A stretch of 7,187 bases of DNA from Caldilineaceae bacterium (GCA_014879855.1 JACSRH010000359.1:1-7187); one strand, 5' to 3'. Numbered from the stretch's first letter, positions 1-7,186 are shown. Translations and numbers: made by a program. The notes: generated by a model not told the origin, from the letters alone.

Positions 1-53
<53 letters not shown>

Positions 54-126
54 TGGTCCGGAAACTGCTGCTTGCTCTGCTTGTTCGCAACTGCGAAGTG
101 GACAAACGTCATTGGGTTCTCTTTAC

Positions 127-158
127 TGCGCTGGCAATGCTTTGCGCTGGCAATGCTC
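127..158. repeat. 16-bp tandem duplication
   Basis: The unit TGCGCTGGCAATGCTY occurs twice head to tail (127-142 and 143-158). The copies differ only at the last base, and the next three bases (TGC) begin a third, degenerate copy. It lies in non-coding sequence and looks like a local slippage duplication. No function is implied. Confidence 0.75.
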
Positions 159-183
159 TGCATAAACTGCAATTCACTAGTGG

Positions 184-207
184 CGGATAGTAGCAGATCG
201 CTATCCG
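184..207. repeat. Small inverted repeat, 7-bp stem
   Basis: CGGATAG (184-190) and CTATCCG (201-207) are perfectly complementary around a 10-nt loop. The repeat lies about 170 nt beyond the decarboxylase stop and has no T-tract, so it is not a convincing intrinsic terminator. A role in 3'-end protection or no role at all is equally possible. Confidence 0.4.
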
Positions 208-378
208 GCTGTCAAATCAATCAGGCGAATGGCGAATGGTGTCTGTTGCGGTACGCGCCTGCGAAAAGTGGCCCCTGCACGCCAGGATAGAGTGCTTGCC
301 CGCCAATCGGCATCAAAAGCCCAGGGGTTGACTGTCGAGCAAGCATGAGGTGATTCCATGGGGCCAGGATAACCCTCA

Positions 379-1737
379 TTAGCGGCAGGTGTGCGCGATG
401 CGCAGCATTGCTGCCAATGCCCGCTCAACATCATCGTCTGTTGTGGCCCAGGACGAGACGCTGATGCGCATGGCGGTCTGTCCCTGCCACACCGTACCCC
501 CACACCAACAACTTCCCTCGCTCTGGATGGCTGCGATCACACGGCCGGTTGTCGCGGCATCGCCAAATGTGACCAGCACCTGGTTGAGTGCAACGTCGTT
601 CAGGACCGTATAGCCAGCCGCTCGAAAGCCTTCTGCAAAGCGCTGGGCGTGGCAACAGGTGCGCTCGACCAGGTCAACGACGCCGCTGCGTCCCAGGGTT
701 TGCAGCGCGGCCCATACTTCGACCCCGCGGGCGCGGCGTGACAGCTCAGGAGTGAAGTCTGAAGGATTGCGGAATGAACTGGCGGTGGGCAGATAATCGG
801 CGGTAACAGCCATGGTGGCGCGCAGCGCGGTGGCATCGCGCACCAGCGCCAGACCGCTGTTATATGGGACATTCAGCCACTTGTGAAAATCGGTCGCCCA
901 CGAATCGGCAGCGGCCATGCCCGCGGTGGCGTGCTCCATGGCGGGGACGGCCATTGCCCATAGGCCAAACGCGCCATCCACATGCACCCAGGCGTCGGCG
1001 TCATGCGCCCGCTCACAAATTTCGGCGATCGGATCAAAGGCGCCTGTGTTGACATTGCCCGCCTGGGTGCATACAAGCGTGAGGCCAGAGAGCGCCGGCA
1101 GCGCATCCGCGCGCATCCGCCCCTGAGAGTCGGTGGGGACGACGATGGTTCGCTTGCGGCCAAGACCCAACAGCCCCAGCGCTTTAATCAGCGCTGGATG
1201 TGCTTCGCTGCCGACGATCACGGTCATTGGCGGAGCGCCAAACAGACCGTCGGCCTCGACGTTCCAGCCGCTGCGCTTGAGCAGGGCGTGGCGTGCGGCC
1301 GCCAGCGCGCTGAAATTTGCCATTGTCGCGCCGGTCACAAAAGCTCCGGCGCACGCGTGCGGAAGCTGGAAGAGCTCGAGCATCCAGCGCAGGGCGATCT
1401 GCTCCAGATAGGCCGTAGCAGGTGTGACATTGTAATAGGCCGTATTCTGATCCCAGGCGCCCGCCAGCCAATTGGCGGCCAATGCCACAGGCAGCGATCC
1501 GCCGATGACAAAGCCAAAAAAGCGTGCACCAGCCATCGCCAGCGTAGCGGATGAGCACATATCATCTAGCAGCGTCAATGTCCTTTGCGGTGCGCTTGAC
1601 TCTGCGGGCAGCGGCTGGTCGAGGCATGCCAGCTTTGCGATGGCTTCAGGCGCCGGGGCGACATTGCGTGCGTCAAGCCCTTCGAGATAGGCAATCGCAC
1701 GGCTAGCCGCGTCTTCCAAAAGCGCTCTCATCATCAT
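379..1737 (-). CDS. PLP-dependent amino-acid decarboxylase (aromatic-L-amino-acid decarboxylase-like, group II)
   Basis: Predicted cytosolic fold-type I PLP enzyme that removes the alpha-carboxylate of an amino acid to give an amine. Numbering from the first ATG (452 aa): FFGFVIGGSLP near 73-83 is a family signature; GAFVTGATMANFSAL (131-145) is the cofactor phosphate-binding stretch; H180 in SEAHPALIKA matches the His that stacks on the PLP ring; D254 in HVDGAFG pairs with the pyridine nitrogen; K286 in DFHKWLNVPYNSG is the Schiff-base lysine; ELSRRARGVEVW (331-342) follows the mobile-loop region. All catalytic positions are intact and the length is normal for the group. Three consecutive ATGs (1737, 1734, 1731) open the frame. 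AAGGAG at 1739-1744 is only 1 nt from the first but 7 nt from the third, so translation most likely starts at 1731 (450 aa). The substrate cannot be told from sequence; an aromatic amino acid is the default guess. It is probably co-transcribed with the oxidase 114 nt upstream. Confidence 0.93.
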   Translation of the reverse strand: MMMRALLEDAASRAIAYLEGLDARNVAPAPEAIAKLACLDQPLPAESSAPQRTLTLLDDMCSSATLAMAGARFFGFVIGGSLPVALAANWLAGAWDQNTAYYNVTPATAYLEQIALRWMLELFQLPHACAGAFVTGATMANFSALAAARHALLKRSGWNVEADGLFGAPPMTVIVGSEAHPALIKALGLLGLGRKRTIVVPTDSQGRMRADALPALSGLTLVCTQAGNVNTGAFDPIAEICERAHDADAWVHVDGAFGLWAMAVPAMEHATAGMAAADSWATDFHKWLNVPYNSGLALVRDATALRATMAVTADYLPTASSFRNPSDFTPELSRRARGVEVWAALQTLGRSGVVDLVERTCCHAQRFAEGFRAAGYTVLNDVALNQVLVTFGDAATTGRVIAAIQSEGSCWCGGTVWQGQTAMRISVSSWATTDDDVERALAAMLRIAHTCR

Positions 1738-1738
1738 T

Positions 1739-1744
1739 CTCCTT
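1739..1744 (-). promoter_or_regulatory. Ribosome binding site of the decarboxylase
   Basis: AAGGAG on the minus strand. Its spacing to the three tandem ATGs is 1, 4 and 7 nt, which favours the third ATG (1731) as the main start. Confidence 0.65.
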
Positions 1745-1795
1745 GTGAAATGCGGTTTGACTTTGGTGGGGTGATCGATCGAGGGTGTAAGGGCC

Positions 1796-1829
1796 GGCTC
1801 ATCCCGCCGTGCGAGCAGCAGGATGAGCC
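1796..1829 (-). terminator. Inverted repeat after the oxidase (possible weak terminator)
   Basis: GGCTCATCC (1796-1804) and GGATGAGCC (1821-1829) form a perfect 9-bp stem around a 16-nt loop, 22 nt beyond the oxidase stop codon. No T-run follows it in the direction of transcription, so it does not meet the usual rule for an intrinsic terminator. It could attenuate transcription between oxidase and decarboxylase, mark an mRNA processing point, or be a protein-binding dyad. The stem is clear; the function is a guess. Confidence 0.4.
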
Positions 1830-1851
1830 AAAGCGCCTGCCAGACCAGCGG

Positions 1852-3263
1852 TTACGTCGCGGGTTTGATATTCTGGTTGACGTGGAAGAGATTGTGCGGG
1901 TCATACCGAGCTTTAACCTGCGCCAGCCGTGCGTAGTTGTCGCTGTACGCAGCCTTCACTCGCGCTTCGCCCTCCTCCATCATCATGTTTACATAGCCGC
2001 CGCCAGCCGAATAGGGATGCATGGCCTGCCAGTAGTCCTTGGCCCAGGCAGTGGTGCGTTCGTTGTTGCGGGGGTCGGGATCCACGCCGACGATCACCTG
2101 CGCAAAGTTGGCGTCTCGATAGCCCCAAGCCGTCGCGTGCGCGGGCACGCGACTCGCCGCGCCGTTGATCGGATAGATGTGCATAGTCGAGTGCAAGGTG
2201 GGCAATTGCGCCGCGTATTGGGTGTGCAGGTCGATCGCTGCATCCTCGTAACCGTTGAAGAAGTCTGCTCGCCAGTACCACTGCAAACCAGGCGGATAGA
2301 GGCCATCGAACATGCTTTGCAGCGCGGGGAGAGGAATCGGCCCGGCAAAATCGATCGCGGGCGGCTGAACTGCCGGATGGGCGCAAATGCGGCTTCGGCT
2401 GTTTCCAGCGCACCGGTGTAGCACCAGACGATGACGCACATTTTCTGCAGGTGATAGGCTTCGGGGAAGGGAGGCGCCGGCGGCACGGTGGCAAAGCCAA
2501 ACCAGCCATTCATATCATCGGATGCATCGAGAATAAAGTCCTGCCAGAAGCTGAGCAGCTCGGCGCCCATCTCCAGCGGCCAGAACATCGGCCCGCCATA
2601 GACAGTATGCACCGGCCTGCCCTGAAACAGAAACGAAGTGACCACACCAAAGTTGCCGCCGCCCCCGCGCACAGCCCAGAAGAGGTCAGCGTTCTCATCG
2701 GCGCTGGCGGTGACAAAGCGACCGTCAGCCAGCACTATATCCACGCCCAACAAGCTGTCGATGGTCAGGCCATATTTGCGTGAGAGATAGCCAATGCCGC
2801 CGCCCAGCGTCAACCCGCCCACGCCGGTGGAAGAGAGAAAGCCAGTGGGCACCGCCAGCCCAAAAGGATGCGTCGCGTGGTCAACGTCGCCCCAGACACA
2901 GCCGCCTTCGACGCGCACGGTGCTGTTGGCGGGGTCCACACGGATACTGCGCAGGTGCACTAGATCGATGACCAGGCCATCGTCACAGATGCCCAGGCCG
3001 GGACCATTGTGGCCGCCTCCGCGCACGGCCAGGGTGAGGTCGTGGTGACGCGCAAAGTTGACGGCGCTGATCACGTCGGCCACATCGGCGCACTGGACAA
3101 TGAGCGCCGGACGTTTGTCGATCATGCCGTTGTACACCTTGCGCACCTCGTCATAGGTTGCGTCATTGGGTTGGATCAACCCGCCGCGCACTTCGGCGCG
3201 CAATGCATCGATTGCCGCTGCGTCCAGAGCGAGCGCGTTCATGGTAGCGGTTAACGTAGCCAT
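1852..3263 (-). pseudogene. FAD-linked oxidase, berberine-bridge (BBE) family, interrupted by one frameshift
   Basis: Secondary-metabolism type flavoenzyme of the PCMH/vanillyl-alcohol-oxidase fold. The first frame (from 3263) supplies residues 1-302: FAD-binding motifs include AVRGGGHNGPG with H85 as the likely 8-alpha-histidyl flavin attachment residue, STGVGGLTLGGGIGYLSRKYGL (145-166), and WAVRGGGGNFGVVTSF (196-211). The second covalent site of bicovalent relatives (Cys) is Leu/Ser here, so the flavin is probably monocovalent. After FSRP the frame ends in non-homologous sequence, while the -1 frame continues at once with AIDFAGPIPLPALQSMFDGL, then GLQWYWRADFF, GGGYVNMMMEEG and the BBE C-terminal signature YDPHNLFHVNQNI. 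Restoring one base near 2358-2363 gives about 470 aa, the normal family length, so only a single base is missing. Either a recent inactivating mutation or a sequencing error explains this. The start is set by AGGAGG four bases upstream. The substrate is unknown. Confidence 0.88.
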
Positions 3264-3267
3264 TTTT

Positions 3268-3273
3268 CCTCCT
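3268..3273 (-). promoter_or_regulatory. Ribosome binding site of the oxidase
   Basis: Consensus AGGAGG on the minus strand, followed by AAAA and the ATG at 3263. It is the strongest ribosome binding site in the window and fixes the oxidase start. Confidence 0.8.
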
Positions 3274-3281
3274 GATTCACC

Positions 3282-3289
3282 TTATATAA
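3282..3289 (-). promoter_or_regulatory. AT-rich -10-like box before the oxidase
   Basis: TTATATAA on the minus strand stands out in GC-rich surroundings, 8 nt upstream of the AGGAGG. Used as a -10 element it would give a very short 5' leader. No good -35 hexamer lies 16-18 bp upstream (the nearest candidate, TTGCCG, is about 22 bp away), which would suit an activator-dependent promoter. Confidence 0.3.
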
Positions 3290-3346
3290 CTCTCGGTTGT
3301 TACGGTTGTGCGGCAAGATGTTGTCGCCTGGGGCAACTTACCAAAA

Positions 3347-3378
3347 GCCGCGTTAGCCAGCCGTTAGTACAGCCGTTA
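3347..3378 (-). promoter_or_regulatory. Three helically phased direct repeats, candidate SARP-type operator
   Basis: On the minus strand, TAACGGCTG (3378-3370), TAACGGCTG (3366-3358) and the looser TAACGCGGC (3355-3347) lie at 12- and 11-bp intervals, about one helical turn. SARP/OmpR-type activators are known to bind heptameric direct repeats with 11-bp periodicity, and the upstream neighbour encodes such a DNA-binding module. The array sits about 85-115 bp upstream of the oxidase start, farther from the AT-rich box than the classic position. Assignment as the binding site of the neighbouring regulator is inference. Confidence 0.4.
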
Positions 3379-3430
3379 ATGAATAAAGGAATTTTGCGCA
3401 GTGAAAAAGGAGAGCAAAAAGGGGTGGTTC

Positions 3431-3466
3431 CAGTTGCGGTTACAGTTGCGGTTACAGTTGCGCGAG
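3431..3466. repeat. 12-bp tandem repeat across the regulator stop codon
   Basis: The plus-strand unit CAGTTGCGGTTA occurs at 3431-3442 and 3443-3454, followed by a partial third copy at 3455-3466 that matches only in its first half plus CG. Because 12 is a multiple of 3, each full unit reads in the regulator frame as Gln-Leu-stop-Pro or a rotation of it. The natural TAA (3454-3452) is therefore followed 12 nt later by a second in-frame TAA (3442-3440). Confidence 0.8.
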
Positions 3467-6400
3467 CAAGGCGCGCGCCGCTTGCAGATCGGGGGTAGCC
3501 ATGCCTTCGGTGAACCAGGCATAGAGCTGGCTCAACTGCTGCTTTGCCTCTGCCTGGCGCGACGTGGCCTGCCAGAAGCGCGCCAGGCTGGTCGCGGCGC
3601 GCAATTCAAGCGAGCGGGCTTGCTGCGTCCGGGCAATTTCACACGCGCGCTGGAAGGCCGCTTCAATGTCGCCTGGGTCTGCACCTTGCGCCCCCATCAA
3701 CTCGCCGCGCAAGCGATGGATTTCGGCGTCCCACCAGTGCTCGTTATTTTGTAACGACTCCGCCAGCGCCAGCTCAAGCGCCTCCAATCCCTCATCCGGG
3801 CGTTTGGCTTTGAAACAGGCGCGCGCCAGCAGCGAAAAGTAAAGCGGCAGGCGCAAGCGCGATCCCATCTTCATGAAGCGGTGGATTGTGCTGCGCAGTT
3901 GGGTCAGACCCTCTGCATCGGGCTGGCGCCAGACCTGGGCAAAGTGGAAAAGGATGCTTGCCCAGGCATGGTAGTAAGTTACCTGATATTCCCTGGTAAG
4001 CGTGTATGCATCTTGGGCGTGGGCAAAAAAAGTTTCTGCATTGGCGGACCAGGCTTGCAGAGTCGCTCCATAGGTAACGGCCAGCGCATGATTGAAGGGT
4101 TGTTCAAGTTCGCGCGCCAGGGCGATGGCATTCCGTGCGCTTGCATGCGCGGAATCTGCATACCCCAGACACCACAACGCGTGAGAATTCCACGCGCACC
4201 CAAGCACCAGATAGTTGACGCCCTGCGATTCTTGCAGATCACGGATGTGCCGGCTGTCGCGTTCGGCCACAATGCGCTCAAATTGCTCGCGCGCCTCCAC
4301 CAGGCGCCCCATGTGCAGCTTTGCCCCCGTGTACATCAGTCCGGCGAATGGTGGTGGATTGTCCTGAATCTGCCGGAAAAGCTTGTCCATCTCCGGGTAG
4401 GGATACTGCACCTTTTCCAGCCGGGCGGCGACGACATTCAACGACTGCAAGCCGTACAACGCCTGAACCCGATGCGAAGCATTTCCCACTGTGTTGCTCA
4501 AGATCAGCGCACGGTTCAGGCACTGCTCAACCTCCAGCGAAGCCCATCCTTTGGTGATGCGGTACAGGGGCGCCAGCGCCAACTGCAGGTTCAGCTCTTG
4601 TGCGTCGCGCAGCGTGCCAGGCGGCAATTGGGCCAGCAGCGCCAGACCGCGCGTAAACAGTTCGATGGCAGAGTCATTGGCGTAGACACCGGCCGCCACT
4701 GAACCCGCGTGCTGATAGTAAGGGATCGCCTGCTCCACCAGACCTGCCTGCTCATAGTGCGCCGCCACCTGCGCGCTGATGGGGTCGAGCCGTGCGGCGT
4801 TGAGTTGCTCCAGCGCCTGCGCGGTGCGGCGGTGGAGCAAGCGACGCTGGGGCACGCTGGTCTCGGCGTAGGCGACTTCGCGCAATTTGTCGTGCGTAAA
4901 ATCGAAGAGGTTCGCCGCCTGCTCATGTACAATACGTCGCTGCCACAGCTCATCAAGGGCGTGAATGACGGTCTCTTCGTCCTCATGCGCGGTCAGAAGA
5001 AGCAGTTCCAGGGCAAAGGCGCGGCCAATAACGGCGCCGACCTGCACCACCTTGCGTGCAGTAGGCGAAAGCTGCGCCAGCCTTTCGACAATCACCGCCT
5101 GCACGCGTGGGGGCAGGATGGTCGGATCAGCGTCCGCCGCGGCTGCATCGGGCGCGGCCGCAGCCGCAGCAGAGTGGGCCATGCTGGCGCGGATCGTTTC
5201 CACGACAAAGAGCGGGTTGCCTTCGGTCTCGCGATAGAGGCGCATGGATGCCGCGCTGTCCAGCGCATAGCCTTGCACTTGCGCGGCCAGCGTGGCTGTT
5301 TCCGCGGCATTGAGCGGCGCCAGCTCGATGACACTCACCCCCACCTCCGCGCGCAACTGCCGCGTCAGGGCGGAGAGCGGGTGTTCGGGCGGCGATGCTT
5401 CGCTGCGCGCGGCGCCAAGCATGAGCAAAGGGCGGCGCGCCGCAAAGCGCAGCAGAAAGTGCAGCCACTCCAGCGTCTCCTGATCACACCAGTGCAAGTC
5501 GTCAACCCACAACAGCAGCGGCGCTGGCGCGGCAAGGACCCCGCGCGCCAAGGCTTCAAAAAAACGTTGACGCCGTCCATATTCAGTAATCGGTTCAGGC
5601 TGCGCCAGCGTAGGATGGTTGTTCAGCACCTCCGGCAGCAGACGAGCAATTTCTGTCAGCCAGATCGGGTCAAGCGCGGCCAGAGAGGATTGTACGGCGC
5701 TGCTGCGCAGCCATTCCGTCACCGGCGCCAGCGATAGACGGCCTTCGGCGCCGTATGCGCGCGTGTGTGCGGTCGTGAAGCCCTGGCGCATTGCCCACTG
5801 AAACAGTTCTTGCGCCAGGCGCGACTTGCCGATGCCCGCTTCGCCTGTGATGAGGGCAAACTGAGCGCCGCCCTCGACAGTGTGCTGCCAGATTGTCTGC
5901 AACTGCTGCCATTCAACCTGCCGCCCAATCAGGCTGCCGGATTCCCCGTTGGATATAGTAGCCGCTTCAAAAGGAGGTGTGACGCGCGCCGCCCGCTGTA
6001 GCTGTTCATATGCACTGCGCAGCGCTGTGCTTGGCTCAACATCCAGCTCGCGCCGCAGGATTTCAACGGCGCTCTGATAGGTGCGCAGCGCGCCGGTGCG
6101 ATCCTCGTTCAAGCTGTGCAAACGCAGCAGCGCGACGTAGACGCTTTCATCCAGCGGATCGAGGCGGAGTAGCTGCTGCGCGACTTGCAGTGCGGGGGCA
6201 TAGGCGCGTTGGCTTTCGAGCACACCGATCAATCTTTGGCAGGCGCTGCTATATTGCTGGCGCAGATGCTCGCGTTCAGACACGATCCACTCATCGTAAC
6301 AGCCGGGAAGCAGATCGCCCTGGTAGATGGAGGCGGCCTGCTCCAGGCAGGAGCGCACGGCTGTGGCCGCACCCTGCGCCGCGGCGCGGTCAGCTTCATA

Positions 6401-6736
6401 CAGCAAATGCCGGAAACGCTGGACGTCGATCTCCTGCGCTTCATCGGTCTGCCAATACACCGTGTTGGCGTCGATCACCAGAAAGCGCGCGGCGGTGGGC
6501 AGCGCGTGACGGAGTTGGTACAAGAACTGGCGCAGATTATTGAGCGCATGCGATTCGGGCGCATCCGGCCAGAGCACAAAGGCGACGCGAGGGCGCAGTT
6601 GCGGCGCGTCGGCATGCACAATCAGGTACGTCAGGAGCGACTGCAGGCGCGCCGAATGGACGCCCGCAACCGGCCTGTTGTCATAGGTGAGGTGAAAATC
6701 TCCGAAAAGTTGCACACGTAAAACAGGGTGTGACAT
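3452..6736 (-). CDS. BTAD (SARP-like) / AAA ATPase / TPR transcriptional regulator
   Basis: Large one-protein signal-transduction ATPase predicted to bind DNA and activate transcription in the cytosol. Numbering from the ATG at 6736 (1094 aa): an OmpR/SARP-type winged helix at about 6-97 (VQLFGDFHLTYDNRPV, then NNLRQFLYQLRHAL); bacterial transcriptional activation domain (BTAD) at about 102-249; an AAA/NACHT-like ATPase opened by IGRQVEWQQL (270-279), with Walker A GEAGIGKS (298-305) and Walker B LLLWVDD (407-413) followed by LHW; an alanine-rich linker (about 520-538); a winged-helix arm (PPRVQAVIVERLAQLS); then TPR-like helical repeats from about 655 to the end, finishing with the family-typical TPDLQAARALLAQL. 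An in-frame ATG at 6790 would add 18 residues, but homology begins at MSHPVLRVQLFGDF. Neither start has a clear ribosome binding site. Length is typical for this family. The gene precedes the oxidase with a 188-nt gap and is its most likely local regulator. The signal sensed by the repeats is unknown. Confidence 0.9.
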   Translation of the reverse strand: MSHPVLRVQLFGDFHLTYDNRPVAGVHSARLQSLLTYLIVHADAPQLRPRVAFVLWPDAPESHALNNLRQFLYQLRHALPTAARFLVIDANTVYWQTDEAQEIDVQRFRHLLYEADRAAAQGAATAVRSCLEQAASIYQGDLLPGCYDEWIVSEREHLRQQYSSACQRLIGVLESQRAYAPALQVAQQLLRLDPLDESVYVALLRLHSLNEDRTGALRTYQSAVEILRRELDVEPSTALRSAYEQLQRAARVTPPFEAATISNGESGSLIGRQVEWQQLQTIWQHTVEGGAQFALITGEAGIGKSRLAQELFQWAMRQGFTTAHTRAYGAEGRLSLAPVTEWLRSSAVQSSLAALDPIWLTEIARLLPEVLNNHPTLAQPEPITEYGRRQRFFEALARGVLAAPAPLLLWVDDLHWCDQETLEWLHFLLRFAARRPLLMLGAARSEASPPEHPLSALTRQLRAEVGVSVIELAPLNAAETATLAAQVQGYALDSAASMRLYRETEGNPLFVVETIRASMAHSAAAAAAPDAAAADADPTILPPRVQAVIVERLAQLSPTARKVVQVGAVIGRAFALELLLLTAHEDEETVIHALDELWQRRIVHEQAANLFDFTHDKLREVAYAETSVPQRRLLHRRTAQALEQLNAARLDPISAQVAAHYEQAGLVEQAIPYYQHAGSVAAGVYANDSAIELFTRGLALLAQLPPGTLRDAQELNLQLALAPLYRITKGWASLEVEQCLNRALILSNTVGNASHRVQALYGLQSLNVVAARLEKVQYPYPEMDKLFRQIQDNPPPFAGLMYTGAKLHMGRLVEAREQFERIVAERDSRHIRDLQESQGVNYLVLGCAWNSHALWCLGYADSAHASARNAIALARELEQPFNHALAVTYGATLQAWSANAETFFAHAQDAYTLTREYQVTYYHAWASILFHFAQVWRQPDAEGLTQLRSTIHRFMKMGSRLRLPLYFSLLARACFKAKRPDEGLEALELALAESLQNNEHWWDAEIHRLRGELMGAQGADPGDIEAAFQRACEIARTQQARSLELRAATSLARFWQATSRQAEAKQQLSQLYAWFTEGMATPDLQAARALLAQL

Positions 6737-6823
6737 ACAGCAACCGAATCCCAATGCTATCAGACGACAATGCAGGCGATTGTCAAACATAGCGCCAACA
6801 AAACGCGTCGGTGGGGACGATGC

Positions 6824-6829
6824 AGTATA
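6824..6829 (-). promoter_or_regulatory. Candidate -10 box for the regulator gene
   Basis: TATACT on the minus strand matches 5 of 6 bases of a sigma-70-type -10 hexamer. It lies 33 nt upstream of the ATG at 6790 and 87 nt upstream of the preferred ATG at 6736. The hexamer at -35 distance (TTGTAG, 16-bp spacer) matches poorly. A separate TTGACA at 6786-6781 overlaps the longer start but lacks a good -10 partner at 16-18 bp. Confidence 0.25.
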
Positions 6830-6948
6830 CTCCTTTCCACGGTTCTACAAAATCGGATCAAACGGCTGCCGGGTCACCCTTTTTCCTTTCTCGAAGGCCA
6901 TCTCTTTGGCGACGCGCTTTGCGGAAATGCACAGGATGTGGCTTAGCG

Positions 6949-7095
6949 GCTGTTTGACAAGGGCAAATCTCGAAGCAGAGACGCGGAGGCTTGCAGAGAA
7001 GAAAGCGCAGGTCTCACGCGGCTTTTCGCATTTCTCTCTGCGCTCCTCTGCCTCTTTGCGCCTCTCTGCGTCAAAGGGACGCCTGTTCAAACAGC
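6949..7095. repeat. Palindromic intergenic element with 14-bp imperfect terminal inverted repeats
   Basis: GCTGTTTGACAAGG (6949-6962) and CCTGTTCAAACAGC (7082-7095) are inverted copies matching at 12 of 14 positions. Inside, a left arm (6973-7010) of GCAGAG/GAGGC blocks faces a right arm (7033-7073) of CTCTGC/GCCTC blocks, so the RNA would fold into a long imperfect hairpin with a loop around 7011-7032. GCAGAG-rich palindromes of this sort recur between genes in some Chloroflexota and cyanobacteria. No transposase is present, so if mobile it would be a MITE-like, non-autonomous element. An 81-codon minus-strand frame through it (7090-6845) is composed of repeat-derived Arg/Glu/Lys/Ser codons and is not credited as a gene. 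Confidence 0.6.
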
Positions 7096-7129
7096 TTCTC
7101 AGCCCGCCCCCGATCCCGATTTTTTGCCT

Positions 7130-7186
7130 CTACGCAACCTGCGTGGCGATCCCATCCACAAGCAGATAGGGGGCGACGGAGGTGTA
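7130..7186 (-). CDS. Possible end of a truncated minus-strand gene, cut by the window edge
   Basis: The last 57 bases on the minus strand read YTSVAPYLLVDGIATQVA and then a TAG stop (7132-7130). The stretch YTSVAPYLLVDG resembles the N-terminal beta-strand of PhnB/VOC-fold (glyoxalase-like) proteins, where it would be followed by a helix and more than 100 further residues. Here it stops at once, next to the palindromic element. It may be a gene remnant, the true C-terminus of an unrelated protein, or chance. Eighteen codons are too few to decide. Confidence 0.25.
   Translation of the reverse strand, partial: YTSVAPYLLVDGIATQVA

Noticed and set aside
2355..2370. Programmed -1 ribosomal frameshifting in the oxidase
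   Set aside because: The zero-frame sequence around the shift (AGC CGC CCG CGA) is not a canonical slippery heptamer, no downstream stimulatory structure stands out, and the family is not known to use recoding.
1750..2421. Plus-strand 223-aa frame over the oxidase C-terminal half
   Set aside because: It is antisense to conserved oxidase sequence and is a shadow frame; its start has no convincing ribosome binding site.
3881..4702. Long plus-strand frame (273 aa) opposite the regulator, and similar plus-strand frames such as 4709-5737
   Set aside because: They lie antisense to a strongly supported regulator with domain motifs in the correct frame. Long antisense frames are expected in GC-rich DNA, and these show no domain signatures.
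6845..7090. Minus-strand 81-codon frame rich in Arg, Glu and Ser through the palindrome
   Set aside because: Its composition comes directly from the GCAGAG repeat blocks, it has no ribosome binding site and no recognisable domain, and such frames arise routinely in these repeats.
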